Notes: generated from the sequence alone by a model not told the origin. Positions 38,701 through 47,594 are shown, counted from the stretch's first letter. The stretch is DNA of 64,000 nt from Endobacterium cereale (GCF_009617585.1 NZ_WIXI01000022.1:622001-686000); one strand, 5' to 3'. Program-made: numbers and translations.

Positions 38701-38852
38701 CGGCCTGGAATGCTTTCCGTGACGAGGCAGCGATACCGCTGATGCGGGCGAGCAAATCTCCGGATTTCGTACTCGACCGCGGTCACTGGTTCGCTGAAAC
38801 GCTAAGCGATGATGAAAAGACGCAGCTGAAGTCATTTCTGAAAACCCTCTGA
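35796..38852 (+). CDS. Large membrane-anchored di-heme cytochrome c-like protein
   Basis: A 1018-residue exported protein. A signal peptide (basic RHRKARR, then CLVLAGLLLLPAAAAFG) precedes a ~770-residue periplasmic part with two heme c motifs, CGFCH (C314-H318) and CAICH (C553-H557), the second in a setting like di-heme peroxidase/thiosulfate-oxidising cytochromes (GRGVFVEKCAICHSS). Four or five hydrophobic helices follow (about 800-920), then a final ~100-residue domain. Start GTG 35796, with AGAGGGGG upstream, is chosen over the longest frame; ATG 35817/35820 is possible. The next gene, 27 bp downstream, encodes a GMC oxidoreductase-patatin fusion, so an electron-acceptor role is likely. 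Confidence 0.75.
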   Translation: MAGLPETMMPSVLPRHRKARRLHCLVLAGLLLLPAAAAFGGPDDYPSASLQPGLTPGWNAHPNQLDIDAPEDEAQSGMTEAGTPVLKRNENQFPAEGRNVLLDLDSLPGPDGAPQPFDYDSSPTAHNAIRGKNTWMFWGEGNEIFWNWVQQHGYGLTDFLVLLDSRKRDSRFARSGLINQPGLETQGDREKRILGLYIDQAGANVRLPGTGSADPSRPVQQLFPVGDNKLYKDVLSKLPDDGLDPAIYGYPSGILGLRLFLNPDFFGDTKAAEEARKYWQAKVVAPNDDAYYEPDKWVSKDPKLVRPFRVSMSCGFCHVSPHPLFPPANPEKPDWKNLSSTIGGQYWDPATTFTNLQGKDSFIYQFLASQQPGTIDTSLVSTDQINNANTITAIFDLPARLARAATNAPEEQNASNLLIPQIEDPTQGTNPRHTPRVLLDGADSVGVFGALSRVYLNIGAYSEEWKRLHNTVIGFRPQRPFAVATNLKNSVYWRATDKYRIPYLAAFFTYPSPSRGESVTRPMLLGDTAEGKPIIEMEKAEALKGRGVFVEKCAICHSSKQPTGFDLQFSRGDKVSKTLAEGAPPALSLPMDFADWPGFLKTQAYGEYVRQIAALAGEPAADGDAFIKGNFLANEIRIPITLVGTNSGRAMGTNAMRGQMWDNFSSETYKMLPSVGNIHFFNPFSGKQTDHWGNNDSFTAPANGPGYYRPASLISLWATAPYLHNNALGKYTHDPSIKGRLEAFDDGIDKILWPEKRQSSTFRLPGDLRNDPAITVANGDAGFIYRTTVASYIDFAPGFIKPLLTGVVGPTLVSFLTCGLWVALAVVFIAFALFGQTRHAGFVFALVAVITAALLRVSGMDTIYPALWLLPIAATVIALLLWFALPWRLVGRIVFVLLAIGSLYTAHLAGNFVDGKSGNLRVGPVPQGTPVNLLMNMNPQASLPVMSNAVFGLVRGILRVSKDNLTGDAAWNAFRDEAAIPLMRASKSPDFVLDRGHWFAETLSDDEKTQLKSFLKTL

Positions 38853-38879
38853 TCACGCCAATTCGAAGGTTGCACAGCC

Positions 38880-41800
38880 ATGAACGAGCAATCATCCGCA
38901 AATGTCGCGGAACTGCCGTCCCTCGTCAGCGCAGAGGAGACTCATTACGATTATATCGTGATCGGTTCCGGCGCCGGTGGCGGACCTCTTGCCGCCCGAC
39001 TGGCGCTTGCCGGGCAAAGGGTGCTGGTCATCGAGGCAGGATCGGACACGGCCGTTGCCGGCCAGGACTATCCGGAGGAAACCTATACAATCCCGGCATT
39101 TCACGCGGCAGCCACCGAAGACACGGTTACGAGCTGGGACTTTTCCGTTCGCCATTACGGCAATGATAAAAAGCAGGCGGAGGACAACAAATACGATCCG
39201 ACCATGGATCCTTCCACGACCGGTGGCATCGGCAAGGGTGGGATATTTTATCCGCGTGCCGCAGCCCTTGGCGGCTGCACCTCGCACCACGCGATGATCA
39301 TCATCCGTCCGAATGATTCCGACTGGGAGGACATTGCCGATTTTACCGGTGACCAGTCGTGGCGTTCGGGCAATATGCAGGGTTATTTCCCGAAGATCGA
39401 GAACTGCCTCTATTACGCTGTTTATGACGGATTTTTGGGCAAGTTTTTCAAATTCGTCCAATGGGTGGCCGCCAAGATCAACCCGGCCGTCCACCTCGAC
39501 CCGAACGGCCATGGCCACAAGGGCTGGCAGCCGACAAGCTTCATCGACCCTCTGGTGATCGCCGCCATCGTGCGTGGCGACCGTGTGTTCCTGAAACTGC
39601 TGTTCGATGTCGTCTGGTCTGCGCTCTCCGGCAGAAGCGCCTCTCGCGCCTTCAAGGAGGCAGCAACCCATCTGCAGATCCTGCAGTTTCTCGACCCCAA
39701 TGCCCGCGCCAAATATGTGCCGAACCGCGCCCGCCTTTCCCTGATTTCGATCGGCACCGATGGCAGCCGCCGCATCGGCCTGCGGGAATGGCTGCTGACG
39801 GTGGCCAATGATCCGAAAAACGCACTGACGCTGAAAACAAACGCCCATGCCACACGGCTGATCTTCGAAAAACTGACACGCTCAGCTCCGCCACGGGCTG
39901 TCGGCGTCGAGGTTGAACTCGGCGCGAACCTCTACAGGGCAAGCCGGGGACAACCGGGCCCGACGGGTGAGAAGCGCCAATATTTTGCCACCAAGGACGT
40001 GATCGTTTCCGGCGGTTCGTTCAATACGCCACAATTGCTGATGCTGAGCGGTATCGGCGAAGCCGCCCATCTCAAGAAGATGGGCATTGACGGTCTGCGC
40101 GACAGGGCGGGCGATCTCGTCTCGCCGGTCATCAATCTGCCGGGCGTCGGGCGCAATTTGCAGGACCGTTACGAAGTCAGCGTCATCTCCGAACTGAAGA
40201 ACGATTTTTCGACGCTGAAGGACGCAACCTTCCAGCCCGATCCTTCCGTCCCGCCGGGTGATCCGAACAAGACCAGTGATCCCCTTTTGAAGAAATGGCG
40301 AACCGATCAAGGTGGGCTTTACGCCACCAATGGTGGTGCGCTTGCCTTCATGATGTCGTCCAAGGTCAACACGCGCAAGGCAGACCCCGATCTCTTCGTG
40401 TTCGGCATCCCCGCCGCTTTCCGAGGTTATTACTGGGGCTGGTCGAAGGAGTTGTTGTGGCGCACCAAGGGCGCCGGCACCGACCAGAGAAACCTGTGGA
40501 GCTGGGTCATTCTCAAGGCCTATACCGACAACAATCAAGGTCTTGTGCGGCTGCGCACGGCAGATCCTTTCGATGTGCCCGATATCGATTTCAACTCCTT
40601 TCCGCGCGGAGCAGGCGACAAGGATGCCGCTGCGTTGATCGAAACAGTCGGTCACATTCGCGAGACCAACAAGAAGATCAAGGGCCTGAAAGATGAGGTC
40701 CAGCCGGGAAAGAGCCTCGACAGCTACGACCTGCTGAATGACTGGGTGCGGCAGCAGGCCTGGGGGCACCATGCCTGCGGCACTTGCCGCATGGGCAGCG
40801 ATGTATGGCGCGCGAATGTGAAGGATCTGGACGACAAGTATGCTGTACTGGACAGCAAGTTCCGCGTTCATGGCGTCGAAAATCTGCGCGTGGTCGATGC
40901 CTCCGTTTTCCCCCGCATTCCCGGCTATTTCATCGTCACGCCTGTTTTCATGATTGGCGAAAAGGCGGCCGACACGATCCTGCAGGATCGACCCAGTTAT
41001 CCCGACAGCCTGATGGCCTGCGAGGCCGCCGCCGTCAAAGAGCGTCGACGTATCAATGCGGCCACGCCCACCGACCCCGAGGAGCGGAGCGAAGCGGCCC
41101 GCATGCTCGAAAACGATGCGCCGGTCGGCACGCCGGACGCCCATCTGCCGAAGGACTGTATCGGTCTTGCCCTGTCCGGCGGCGGTATTCGCAGCGCCAC
41201 CTACGGCCTCGGCGTGCTGCAGGCACTCGCCCAAAACGGCGTACTTGCCAAGATCGATTTTCTCTCCACCGTTTCGGGTGGCGGCTTTATCGGCGGCTTT
41301 CTGGGGCGGCTGTTCACGCGCAAAAACCCCATGACACCAAACCTGCAAAAGCAGGTGGCACACACGTTGACCGATCCGACATCCCCGGAAATCTGGTGGC
41401 TGCGTCGCAATGCCGATTACCTCATCGGCGGCGGGCGCTCGGATTTCGAAACGGACATCGCCATTATCGCCCGTAATCTGACGACCATGCTGTTCTGCAT
41501 TGCCGCGCTGGTGGTGACGGCCCTAAGCGCCCTGCGCTGGCTGGCCGATACGCTGTTTACCGTTCAGGCAATCGCGATTACCCCAAGCCCGGTCGGCGAT
41601 CCGATGGTGAACCAGACGGCGGCGGTGGAATTCGACGAATGTACCGCATGCAACCTGACGTCGATCGATGTGCCGTCATGGCTGCCTGACTGGCTGAGTC
41701 AATGGATCCCCGTGGAGATACCAAACTGGGGTCTAGGCGGCATTGAAATATCGCCCTGGTGGGTTTTATCCGTGGCCGTGGCACTTGCATCCGTCATACC

Positions 41801-43751
41801 GCTTGCCATCGGTTACTGGCTGCTCGCCAATCCGGGCTCGCGCTGGCGTTATTCCCTGACGGGGACGCTCTCCTGGGCGGCCCTGCTGGGCGCCGCCATA
41901 TTCGCGTTGACGCTGCCATCCCTGCTTCTGCCGGCTTTTACCGCCATCGTCGTGCTGCTGCTGGCATGGAGCTGGCAGGAAGTGCTGCGCTGGAAAAAAC
42001 CAGCGGCACCGGCCGGCACCGACTATGTGGCGCTCTATCGCAACCGTCTGTCGCGCGCGCTTGGTTCCTCGCTGTTCCTGCTGGGCACCACCGTGATTTT
42101 TGTCTTGCTCGACAGTCTGGCAAGATATTTTTCCGACGCCGAGAGCATGCCCTATATGGCTGCTACGGTCATCGCCGCACCGCCGCTTCTGCTTCTGTTG
42201 CGCAGCATCGCGACGAAACTGCTGCCGCGCAGCACAGCCGAAATTGCCAGCAGCCTGCCGCCAACATTGCGGCAGCGCATCACCGTCAACGTCCTGAGCT
42301 TTGGTCTTGCCGCCGTCTTCTTCGTCGCGCTCGATGCTCTTGTCCATTACGCCTTCAACCGGGATGAGACGATCGGGGCATGGCTTTTGCTGTCCGCACT
42401 TTTTGTCTCGCTGGCGATTGGCCACGCCTATAAATTCGCCAATCTTTCCTCGCTGCAGCAATCCTTCACGCAGAAACTGACGCGAACCTTCCTCGGCGCG
42501 TCCAACAACAACCGCGTGCATCCGCTTGGCCCCGATGCGGCGGTGCCTGTGCAGGTCTCAGACAGCGGCGACGACATGTTCCTGACCGATTATCACCCTG
42601 AGCGTCACGGCGGACCACTTCATCTCATCAATGTCTGTCTCAATGAAACGGTGGACTATCAGTCAGGTCGGCAGTTGCGTGGCAACAAAGGCCTCGGCAT
42701 GGCGCTTGGCCCCTGCGGCATCAGTGTCGGCTCGCGCTTTCATGCCTTGTGGAAGCCGGAGCCTGAGAAACAGGCCGCTACAGTCGCTGCCGCACCGAAA
42801 AAATGGGTCAGTCGCGACCGGCGGGCCGTAGAGGCCATTCCGGTCTCGCCAGATCCGAATGCATTCCATGCCTTTGAAAGCCGTGACAGCAGCGAGGTTG
42901 CGGTCGAACAGCTGACGGTCGGCCGCTGGATGGCGATTTCAGCCGCGGCAAAATCCACCGGCGCCGGGCGCTATACCAGCCTGCCGATGGCGCTGCTGCT
43001 TGGTCTTTTGAATATCCGCCTCGGTTACTGGTGGAACAGCGGCATCGACGCCGGAGATCGTCCCGGCCGTTATCCGCCCGGTTTGTGGAGAAAGATAAAG
43101 GGGCTTCCTTCCGCACTTTTCGCGGTTCAGGCGATCATCCTGAACGAATGGCGCGCGCGTTTTGAAGGGCCGAATGCGAGACGCTGGTATCTCAGCGATG
43201 GCGGGCATTTCGAAAATTCGGGGGTCTACGAACTGATCCGCCGGCGCCTGCCGCTGATCATCGCCGTCGATGCCGGCGCAGATCCGGATTACCAGATGGA
43301 GGATGTCGCCATCCTGATGCGGCAAGTGCGGCTCGACTTCGGCGCCGAAATCACCTGGCTCGACCCCGGCATCGCCATTCCGGGAGCATCGCCATGGGCG
43401 GGCCTGCAGAACGCCGCACAGGCACTACCGGATGCGCTCCAAATTCCGCAATTTATCCGGGATGTCGTCAAGCAACCTCTGGCCATCGGCAATCTCGACA
43501 GCATCAAACGTGATGGCCCCGTGACCACCGCCTTTGCCCGCGTGTGTTTCAGGGATGCGCCGGCAACCGGTTGCTGGCTGTTGTTGATCAAGGCGAACCT
43601 GGCCCCAAAAGTCCCGGCGGATGTCACCAACTATGCCATACTCAACACGGCTTTTCCCAATCAATCGACGCTCGACCAGTTTTTTCAGGACGACCAATGG
43701 GAAAGCTATCGCTCGCTTGGGGAATGCGCCGGCAACAGCGTGTTCGGATAG
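38880..43751 (+). CDS. GMC oxidoreductase fused to a membrane patatin-like phospholipase
   Basis: 1623 residues. Residues 1-710: GMC flavoprotein (cholesterol oxidase/choline dehydrogenase-like) with YDYIVIGSGAGGGPLAARLA for FAD, SGGSFNTPQLLMLSGIG, and the active-site WGHHACGTCRMG (H630/H631). Residues ~755-1623: patatin lipase with oxyanion loop LALSGGGIRSATYG (G767-R771), nucleophile STVSGGGF (S799) and the catalytic Asp in YLSDGGHFENSG (D1440). Between Ser and Asp lies a block of about seven membrane helices (~865-1180) and a loop region. No signal peptide is seen. The frame is continuous with no stop. It presumably works with the upstream cytochrome. The lipid or alcohol substrate is unknown. 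Confidence 0.85.
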   Translation: MNEQSSANVAELPSLVSAEETHYDYIVIGSGAGGGPLAARLALAGQRVLVIEAGSDTAVAGQDYPEETYTIPAFHAAATEDTVTSWDFSVRHYGNDKKQAEDNKYDPTMDPSTTGGIGKGGIFYPRAAALGGCTSHHAMIIIRPNDSDWEDIADFTGDQSWRSGNMQGYFPKIENCLYYAVYDGFLGKFFKFVQWVAAKINPAVHLDPNGHGHKGWQPTSFIDPLVIAAIVRGDRVFLKLLFDVVWSALSGRSASRAFKEAATHLQILQFLDPNARAKYVPNRARLSLISIGTDGSRRIGLREWLLTVANDPKNALTLKTNAHATRLIFEKLTRSAPPRAVGVEVELGANLYRASRGQPGPTGEKRQYFATKDVIVSGGSFNTPQLLMLSGIGEAAHLKKMGIDGLRDRAGDLVSPVINLPGVGRNLQDRYEVSVISELKNDFSTLKDATFQPDPSVPPGDPNKTSDPLLKKWRTDQGGLYATNGGALAFMMSSKVNTRKADPDLFVFGIPAAFRGYYWGWSKELLWRTKGAGTDQRNLWSWVILKAYTDNNQGLVRLRTADPFDVPDIDFNSFPRGAGDKDAAALIETVGHIRETNKKIKGLKDEVQPGKSLDSYDLLNDWVRQQAWGHHACGTCRMGSDVWRANVKDLDDKYAVLDSKFRVHGVENLRVVDASVFPRIPGYFIVTPVFMIGEKAADTILQDRPSYPDSLMACEAAAVKERRRINAATPTDPEERSEAARMLENDAPVGTPDAHLPKDCIGLALSGGGIRSATYGLGVLQALAQNGVLAKIDFLSTVSGGGFIGGFLGRLFTRKNPMTPNLQKQVAHTLTDPTSPEIWWLRRNADYLIGGGRSDFETDIAIIARNLTTMLFCIAALVVTALSALRWLADTLFTVQAIAITPSPVGDPMVNQTAAVEFDECTACNLTSIDVPSWLPDWLSQWIPVEIPNWGLGGIEISPWWVLSVAVALASVIPLAIGYWLLANPGSRWRYSLTGTLSWAALLGAAIFALTLPSLLLPAFTAIVVLLLAWSWQEVLRWKKPAAPAGTDYVALYRNRLSRALGSSLFLLGTTVIFVLLDSLARYFSDAESMPYMAATVIAAPPLLLLLRSIATKLLPRSTAEIASSLPPTLRQRITVNVLSFGLAAVFFVALDALVHYAFNRDETIGAWLLLSALFVSLAIGHAYKFANLSSLQQSFTQKLTRTFLGASNNNRVHPLGPDAAVPVQVSDSGDDMFLTDYHPERHGGPLHLINVCLNETVDYQSGRQLRGNKGLGMALGPCGISVGSRFHALWKPEPEKQAATVAAAPKKWVSRDRRAVEAIPVSPDPNAFHAFESRDSSEVAVEQLTVGRWMAISAAAKSTGAGRYTSLPMALLLGLLNIRLGYWWNSGIDAGDRPGRYPPGLWRKIKGLPSALFAVQAIILNEWRARFEGPNARRWYLSDGGHFENSGVYELIRRRLPLIIAVDAGADPDYQMEDVAILMRQVRLDFGAEITWLDPGIAIPGASPWAGLQNAAQALPDALQIPQFIRDVVKQPLAIGNLDSIKRDGPVTTAFARVCFRDAPATGCWLLLIKANLAPKVPADVTNYAILNTAFPNQSTLDQFFQDDQWESYRSLGECAGNSVFG

Positions 43752-44216
43752 AATTTTGTGCGGGCGCGCCGGCTGCCATCTAGCCGAGATCGATAGCTTC
43801 CTTTGCGTAACCCAACGAAAGGGACAGCCGAACTTTGGCAACGCATGATGTTGCGACCGTGCGGTCTGGGCCGCTCCGGCCGATGCCGCCGGTTCACTAC
43901 GGCCATGAGATGATTTTGGAGGCGCAATCATTCGGGGCCAGCGCCGCCCGGAGAGACCGGGTCAGTTGCAACAGTAGGCATTCGTTGATTGCCTTATGGC
44001 CGCGGTTTCACCTGAGCCGAACATAGGCGCAGATGCGACGACAAGGCGCCATACAGCCAAACACGCAAAGCCAAAGGTCAAAACCAATCTCGCCAGCAGG
44101 CTGCACGGTTATTCGGCCCAATCGGCAGCATCCGAAGCGCGCCGCCTGCTGACCCATCTTCTCGGACCTATGCCCTGGGCGGCTAACCTCGAACGTTTAC
44201 GGGACTCGGTTGCGGC
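43752..44216. other. 465-bp convergent intergenic region
   Basis: It lies between the convergent GMC-patatin and HupE-like genes. A plus-strand frame (43996-44295) is open but overlaps the end of the HupE-like gene and has no ribosome site. I see no supported gene and no clear terminator. Confidence 0.4.
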
Positions 44217-45326
44217 TTACAATTCCAGCACCCGCTCCGCCGTCCAGAACAGGCCGATTGCCGCAATCACCACGGAGGCGGGAATGGCCACATAGGGGCG
44301 GTAGATGTTCCAGCGCTGGAACCAAATGGCAAAACCGAAATAAGCAATTGCGATAATGACCAGTTGCGCGAGTTCGATGCCGATATTGAAGCTGATCAGC
44401 GCCGGAATGATATCAGCGCGGGAAAGCTGCAATTCCTGCAGGGCGCCTGCAAAGCCCAAGCCGTGCAGGAGACCGAAGCAGAACACCACGACCGGCCGCC
44501 AGGGCGACAGGTTTCGCGTTACGATGTTTTCTATCGCCACATAGGCGACGGAAAGCGCGATCAGCGGTTCAACAAAATGCGATGGCAGGCTGACAATGCC
44601 ATACATGCTCAAACCCAATGTGACCGAATGCGCCAGCGTGAAGGCCGTGACCTGAACGAGGATCGGGCGCCAATGCGGAGACAGAAGAAAGATACCGAGC
44701 ACGAAGAGAATGTGATCCAGCCCTTCCGGGAGGATATGAAGGAACCCGAGTTCCAGATATTGCAGCATCAGGCCGGGAAGCCCCTGTTTTGCGACATTGC
44801 CGGTGATGGAGAAAGGCCTGCTCTCGGAAGCTCCCTCCAGCCATTGGGTCTCAGACGTGCTATGTGCCTCGTCCACCACCACAAGCCCATAGGTGCTAAA
44901 GACCAGCTCGTAACGCCAGGACAGTGTCTCGGCCTGTGCGGGAATGGGGCCGCCCGCGCTCAAGGTCACGAAAGCCGGCAACGTGATATCCTGCGGGATC
45001 ACCATCTCGGCAATGTTTGGCTCGACCGCAACCGCCTGCGGACCGAAACGCAATTGCATATGCGGCGCAAGTGCGGGCAATAGGCCTTGCAGCCGTTCGA
45101 GCGCCTGCGCCTCCGTCAGGTCACGGCTGGGTGGCTCATTGCGCTCGGCCTCCAGCCGATTGATCAGCATGGTCGGTGCAGTAGTGATCTCCACTGACCA
45201 GCGTTTATCAGCACCGAGCGTCAGGCGCACACTTGTGGTGCCGATCTCGTGTGCGGAAGCATGAAGGGATGGCCAAAGCCAGAAAAACGCGACGAAAAGA
45301 CAGAAACACCAATAACGCTTTGCCAT
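44217..45326 (-). CDS. HupE/UreJ-like membrane protein
   Basis: 369 residues: a signal peptide (FVAFFWLWPSLHASAHE), a ~165-residue periplasmic domain, then about seven helices with the HupE/UreJ_2 pattern LGFLHILPEGLDHILFVLGI, TAFTLAHSVTLGLS and FGLLHGLGFAGAL (His/Asp residues in membrane). Relatives are proposed nickel/cobalt permeases, but the substrate of this subfamily is not established. Last gene of a three-gene minus-strand operon with DUF4198 and DUF4331 proteins; 4 bp from its neighbour. Confidence 0.82.
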   Translation of the reverse strand: MAKRYWCFCLFVAFFWLWPSLHASAHEIGTTSVRLTLGADKRWSVEITTAPTMLINRLEAERNEPPSRDLTEAQALERLQGLLPALAPHMQLRFGPQAVAVEPNIAEMVIPQDITLPAFVTLSAGGPIPAQAETLSWRYELVFSTYGLVVVDEAHSTSETQWLEGASESRPFSITGNVAKQGLPGLMLQYLELGFLHILPEGLDHILFVLGIFLLSPHWRPILVQVTAFTLAHSVTLGLSMYGIVSLPSHFVEPLIALSVAYVAIENIVTRNLSPWRPVVVFCFGLLHGLGFAGALQELQLSRADIIPALISFNIGIELAQLVIIAIAYFGFAIWFQRWNIYRPYVAIPASVVIAAIGLFWTAERVLEL

Positions 45327-45330
45327 ATAT

Positions 45331-46158
45331 TCAATCCCCCAACATCTCGAATGTCAGCGAGGCCCAGTCGCTTTCCCAATCCACATCGGAAAACCAGCCG
45401 GCACGTCGCATATGCACGGAGCGGATCAGCCAGACACCGGCCTGAGGCAGATGCATCCGCACCTCTCCCTTCGCATCCGATCGCATGACGATCCTGGCTG
45501 CTGGCCTGTCTCTGGCTATGGCTTCAATCTGCGCCCCTGCAAGCGGCTCACCATCGATCAGCAGACGCAGGTCGAGCACAGCCTCCACCCGTGTCGGGTC
45601 CGCAAGCGGCACGATTTCGTATCGCAGCCCGACTGGTCTGGTCACGAGCTCGCTGCCGATTTCTCCACCGAGAATGGCCTTGGCATTGCGGTAAAACCGC
45701 TCACGGCCGACGCGATCCTGCTCGCCCCGCCTGATACGCTCAGCAACAATGTCACCCAAGCCGTTCTGGACCAGATATTCATCGAAACGTTGTGCCGGCA
45801 TTTCGATTTGAGAACCGCCACCGCCATACACGACAAGCGCGGTCTCGTGGCCGTCAGCCTCGAACAGGCCGGCCGGATCGATATTGTCGGATCCGGCGAT
45901 TGGTTGCTCTTCTCCAGCCTGAATAATAACAAACCGTTTGAGAAGGCTGGCCTGCCGTCGCACGGGATCTCCGATGAAATTCTCCCCGACCCGCAACCCA
46001 ACGGAAACGATCGATCCCGGCAGCGGCCGGAAGGATGATGGTTCTATCCAGAAATCATGGGCACAGACCTGCCCTGCGCCGATGAAGAGAAAGGCCCCGG
46101 CAAAAGCCGCCAGCGACGATCGCCGCCACCGTGCCTTTCGAAAATGCGGTGATGACAT
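45331..46158 (-). CDS. DUF4198 (NikM-like) periplasmic protein
   Basis: 275 residues with a signal peptide (SLAAFAGAFLFIGAGQVCAHD) cleaved before a metal-binding type N-terminus HDFWIEPSSF, a hallmark of DUF4198 proteins. A second domain from ~175 is an Ig-like fold (LDLRLLIDGEPLAGAQIEA). Many family members sit next to Ni/Co transporters, so with the HupE-like protein downstream it could be a metal-uptake accessory. Its start is 4 bp after the stop of the DUF4331-like gene. Confidence 0.8.
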   Translation of the reverse strand: MSSPHFRKARWRRSSLAAFAGAFLFIGAGQVCAHDFWIEPSSFRPLPGSIVSVGLRVGENFIGDPVRRQASLLKRFVIIQAGEEQPIAGSDNIDPAGLFEADGHETALVVYGGGGSQIEMPAQRFDEYLVQNGLGDIVAERIRRGEQDRVGRERFYRNAKAILGGEIGSELVTRPVGLRYEIVPLADPTRVEAVLDLRLLIDGEPLAGAQIEAIARDRPAARIVMRSDAKGEVRMHLPQAGVWLIRSVHMRRAGWFSDVDWESDWASLTFEMLGD

Positions 46159-46162
46159 GCGC

Positions 46163-47353
46163 TTACTGGGCCGGCGCGGTGGCGGGTTTCGCTGCGAATT
46201 TTGCCCACAGCCACCGCCATAACCAGATCACCAACCGGCGAATGGCCTCGACCAAGGCCCAGAAAACAATGGCAAGGACAACGATAATCAGGATGACATA
46301 GGGCCAGATGCTCGCGGTCGGCTGCGGCGCTTCGGCCTGATCCGGCCATTGCTCGGCCACATAAGGAAAGCTCGTCACGAAGGGTTTGTCGTTGACCATC
46401 ACCCTTGGCCAATCCCCCTCGATGAAGGAGAGTTCCTGCAACAGGCAGTCGCCCGCCGCACAGACCTGCGCCACGACATCATCCTCCAGCTTGCGACCAT
46501 TCGGAAAACCCGGCGGAAACTGCGTGCTGTAGATCATCACATCCGGCTGGGCGTCGTATTTTCGAAGCTGGAAGGTGAATTGCAGGAGATCGGCAACGGC
46601 CTTCGACCAGTATTCCCGCTTCTGGCGAAAGAACGTGTAGGTATCGTCCAGAAACGCCTTGCGCTTGAGGAGCGCCGCAACCTGATCCTTGGGTTCCAGA
46701 TCATTCAGAAACCCGAAGCGCGGCAATTGGCTGCGAAGCGAACGCCCGACATGATCGATCCGTCTGCCGTTCTTGGAGGTCGTTGCCCAGAGAACGAAGT
46801 GCCGCTGGCCGGCCGGAAAGGCGACCTTCGGCACACGTAGCGCCATGGAAATAACATTCTGCTTGAAAAAACGAGGGAACACGAAGGGATCGTCTCGTAC
46901 ACCGCTATACCGAACAGCATTTGGTATCTCTATTCCCGTCGAGCTGACTTCCCGAATGCTAGTGTCATCGTTCAGGCGGATCGAGATTGTCGCATCGTCA
47001 TGAAGCAGCCGTGGCGTTGCGATCGTGCCGCCATAACGCGCCAGATCATCCGGTTTGTCAAAGGTCACCGGCGTCGTGAAATCCATATGGATCTGATAGA
47101 GATAGTCGCTGAGATCGTAAGGTTTTGGCTTGCGCAACGACCTGCGGACGTTGAGAATGAGAATCATGTCCTCGCCATCCGGATAAAAGAACAGACCGGT
47201 GATGTTCGCTTCCGGATCTGTCAGATTGACCGGATCGGCGTGGTCTGACGCTGCTGCGAAACAGGGCGCCAGAGACACAACCATGAGAGGCGCCAGCGCC
47301 AGCCGAAGCCAGGCACTCCAAAGGCGGCAAAAAAACACGAATGCTGCGGACAT
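46163..47353 (-). CDS. DUF4331-like exported membrane protein
   Basis: 396 residues. A signal peptide (LRLALAPLMVVSLAPCFAAA) is followed by SDHADPVNLTDPEANITGLF, which resembles the N-terminus of DUF4331 proteins. The ~300-residue extracytoplasmic part ends in one membrane helix (YVILIIVVLAIVFWALVEAI) and a basic, Trp-rich tail (LVIWLWRWLWAKFAAKP). GGGGGATGG precedes the ATG. Function unknown; first gene of the trio with DUF4198 and HupE-like proteins. Confidence 0.7.
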   Translation of the reverse strand: MSAAFVFFCRLWSAWLRLALAPLMVVSLAPCFAAASDHADPVNLTDPEANITGLFFYPDGEDMILILNVRRSLRKPKPYDLSDYLYQIHMDFTTPVTFDKPDDLARYGGTIATPRLLHDDATISIRLNDDTSIREVSSTGIEIPNAVRYSGVRDDPFVFPRFFKQNVISMALRVPKVAFPAGQRHFVLWATTSKNGRRIDHVGRSLRSQLPRFGFLNDLEPKDQVAALLKRKAFLDDTYTFFRQKREYWSKAVADLLQFTFQLRKYDAQPDVMIYSTQFPPGFPNGRKLEDDVVAQVCAAGDCLLQELSFIEGDWPRVMVNDKPFVTSFPYVAEQWPDQAEAPQPTASIWPYVILIIVVLAIVFWALVEAIRRLVIWLWRWLWAKFAAKPATAPAQ

Positions 47354-47594
47354 AAGACCATCCCCCGAGAGCCCTTACCCATAAATGCCGTATGTCTGCA
47401 TGATCCGTTTTGTTCCGCGCGGCGTGAAACCGTGGCGCCTCCAAAACGGCAAAACACAATCAAAGATTGAATTGCAGCCTATCATGGCTTTTTGCTTTAG
47501 CAACAAAAATCAATTTCGCCCGCAGCGGTGGAGTAAAATGGTTTTGGAGAAAAAAGTCGTCGTGCCGATGGTGCTACCGGTAGCCTTCCACTGA
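47354..47594. other. Intergenic region upstream of the DUF4331-like gene
   Basis: No supported gene. It must hold the promoter of the DUF4331-DUF4198-HupE operon; I see no conspicuous operator. Confidence 0.4.

Noticed and set aside
37149..38786. 545-codon open frame antisense to the cytochrome gene
   Set aside because: Its sequence is the His/Gln/Arg-rich type typical of antisense shadows in GC-rich genomes, with no ribosome site.
43996..44295. Open plus-strand frame of 99 codons after the GMC-patatin gene
   Set aside because: It lacks a ribosome site and overlaps the 3' end of the well-supported HupE-like gene on the other strand.
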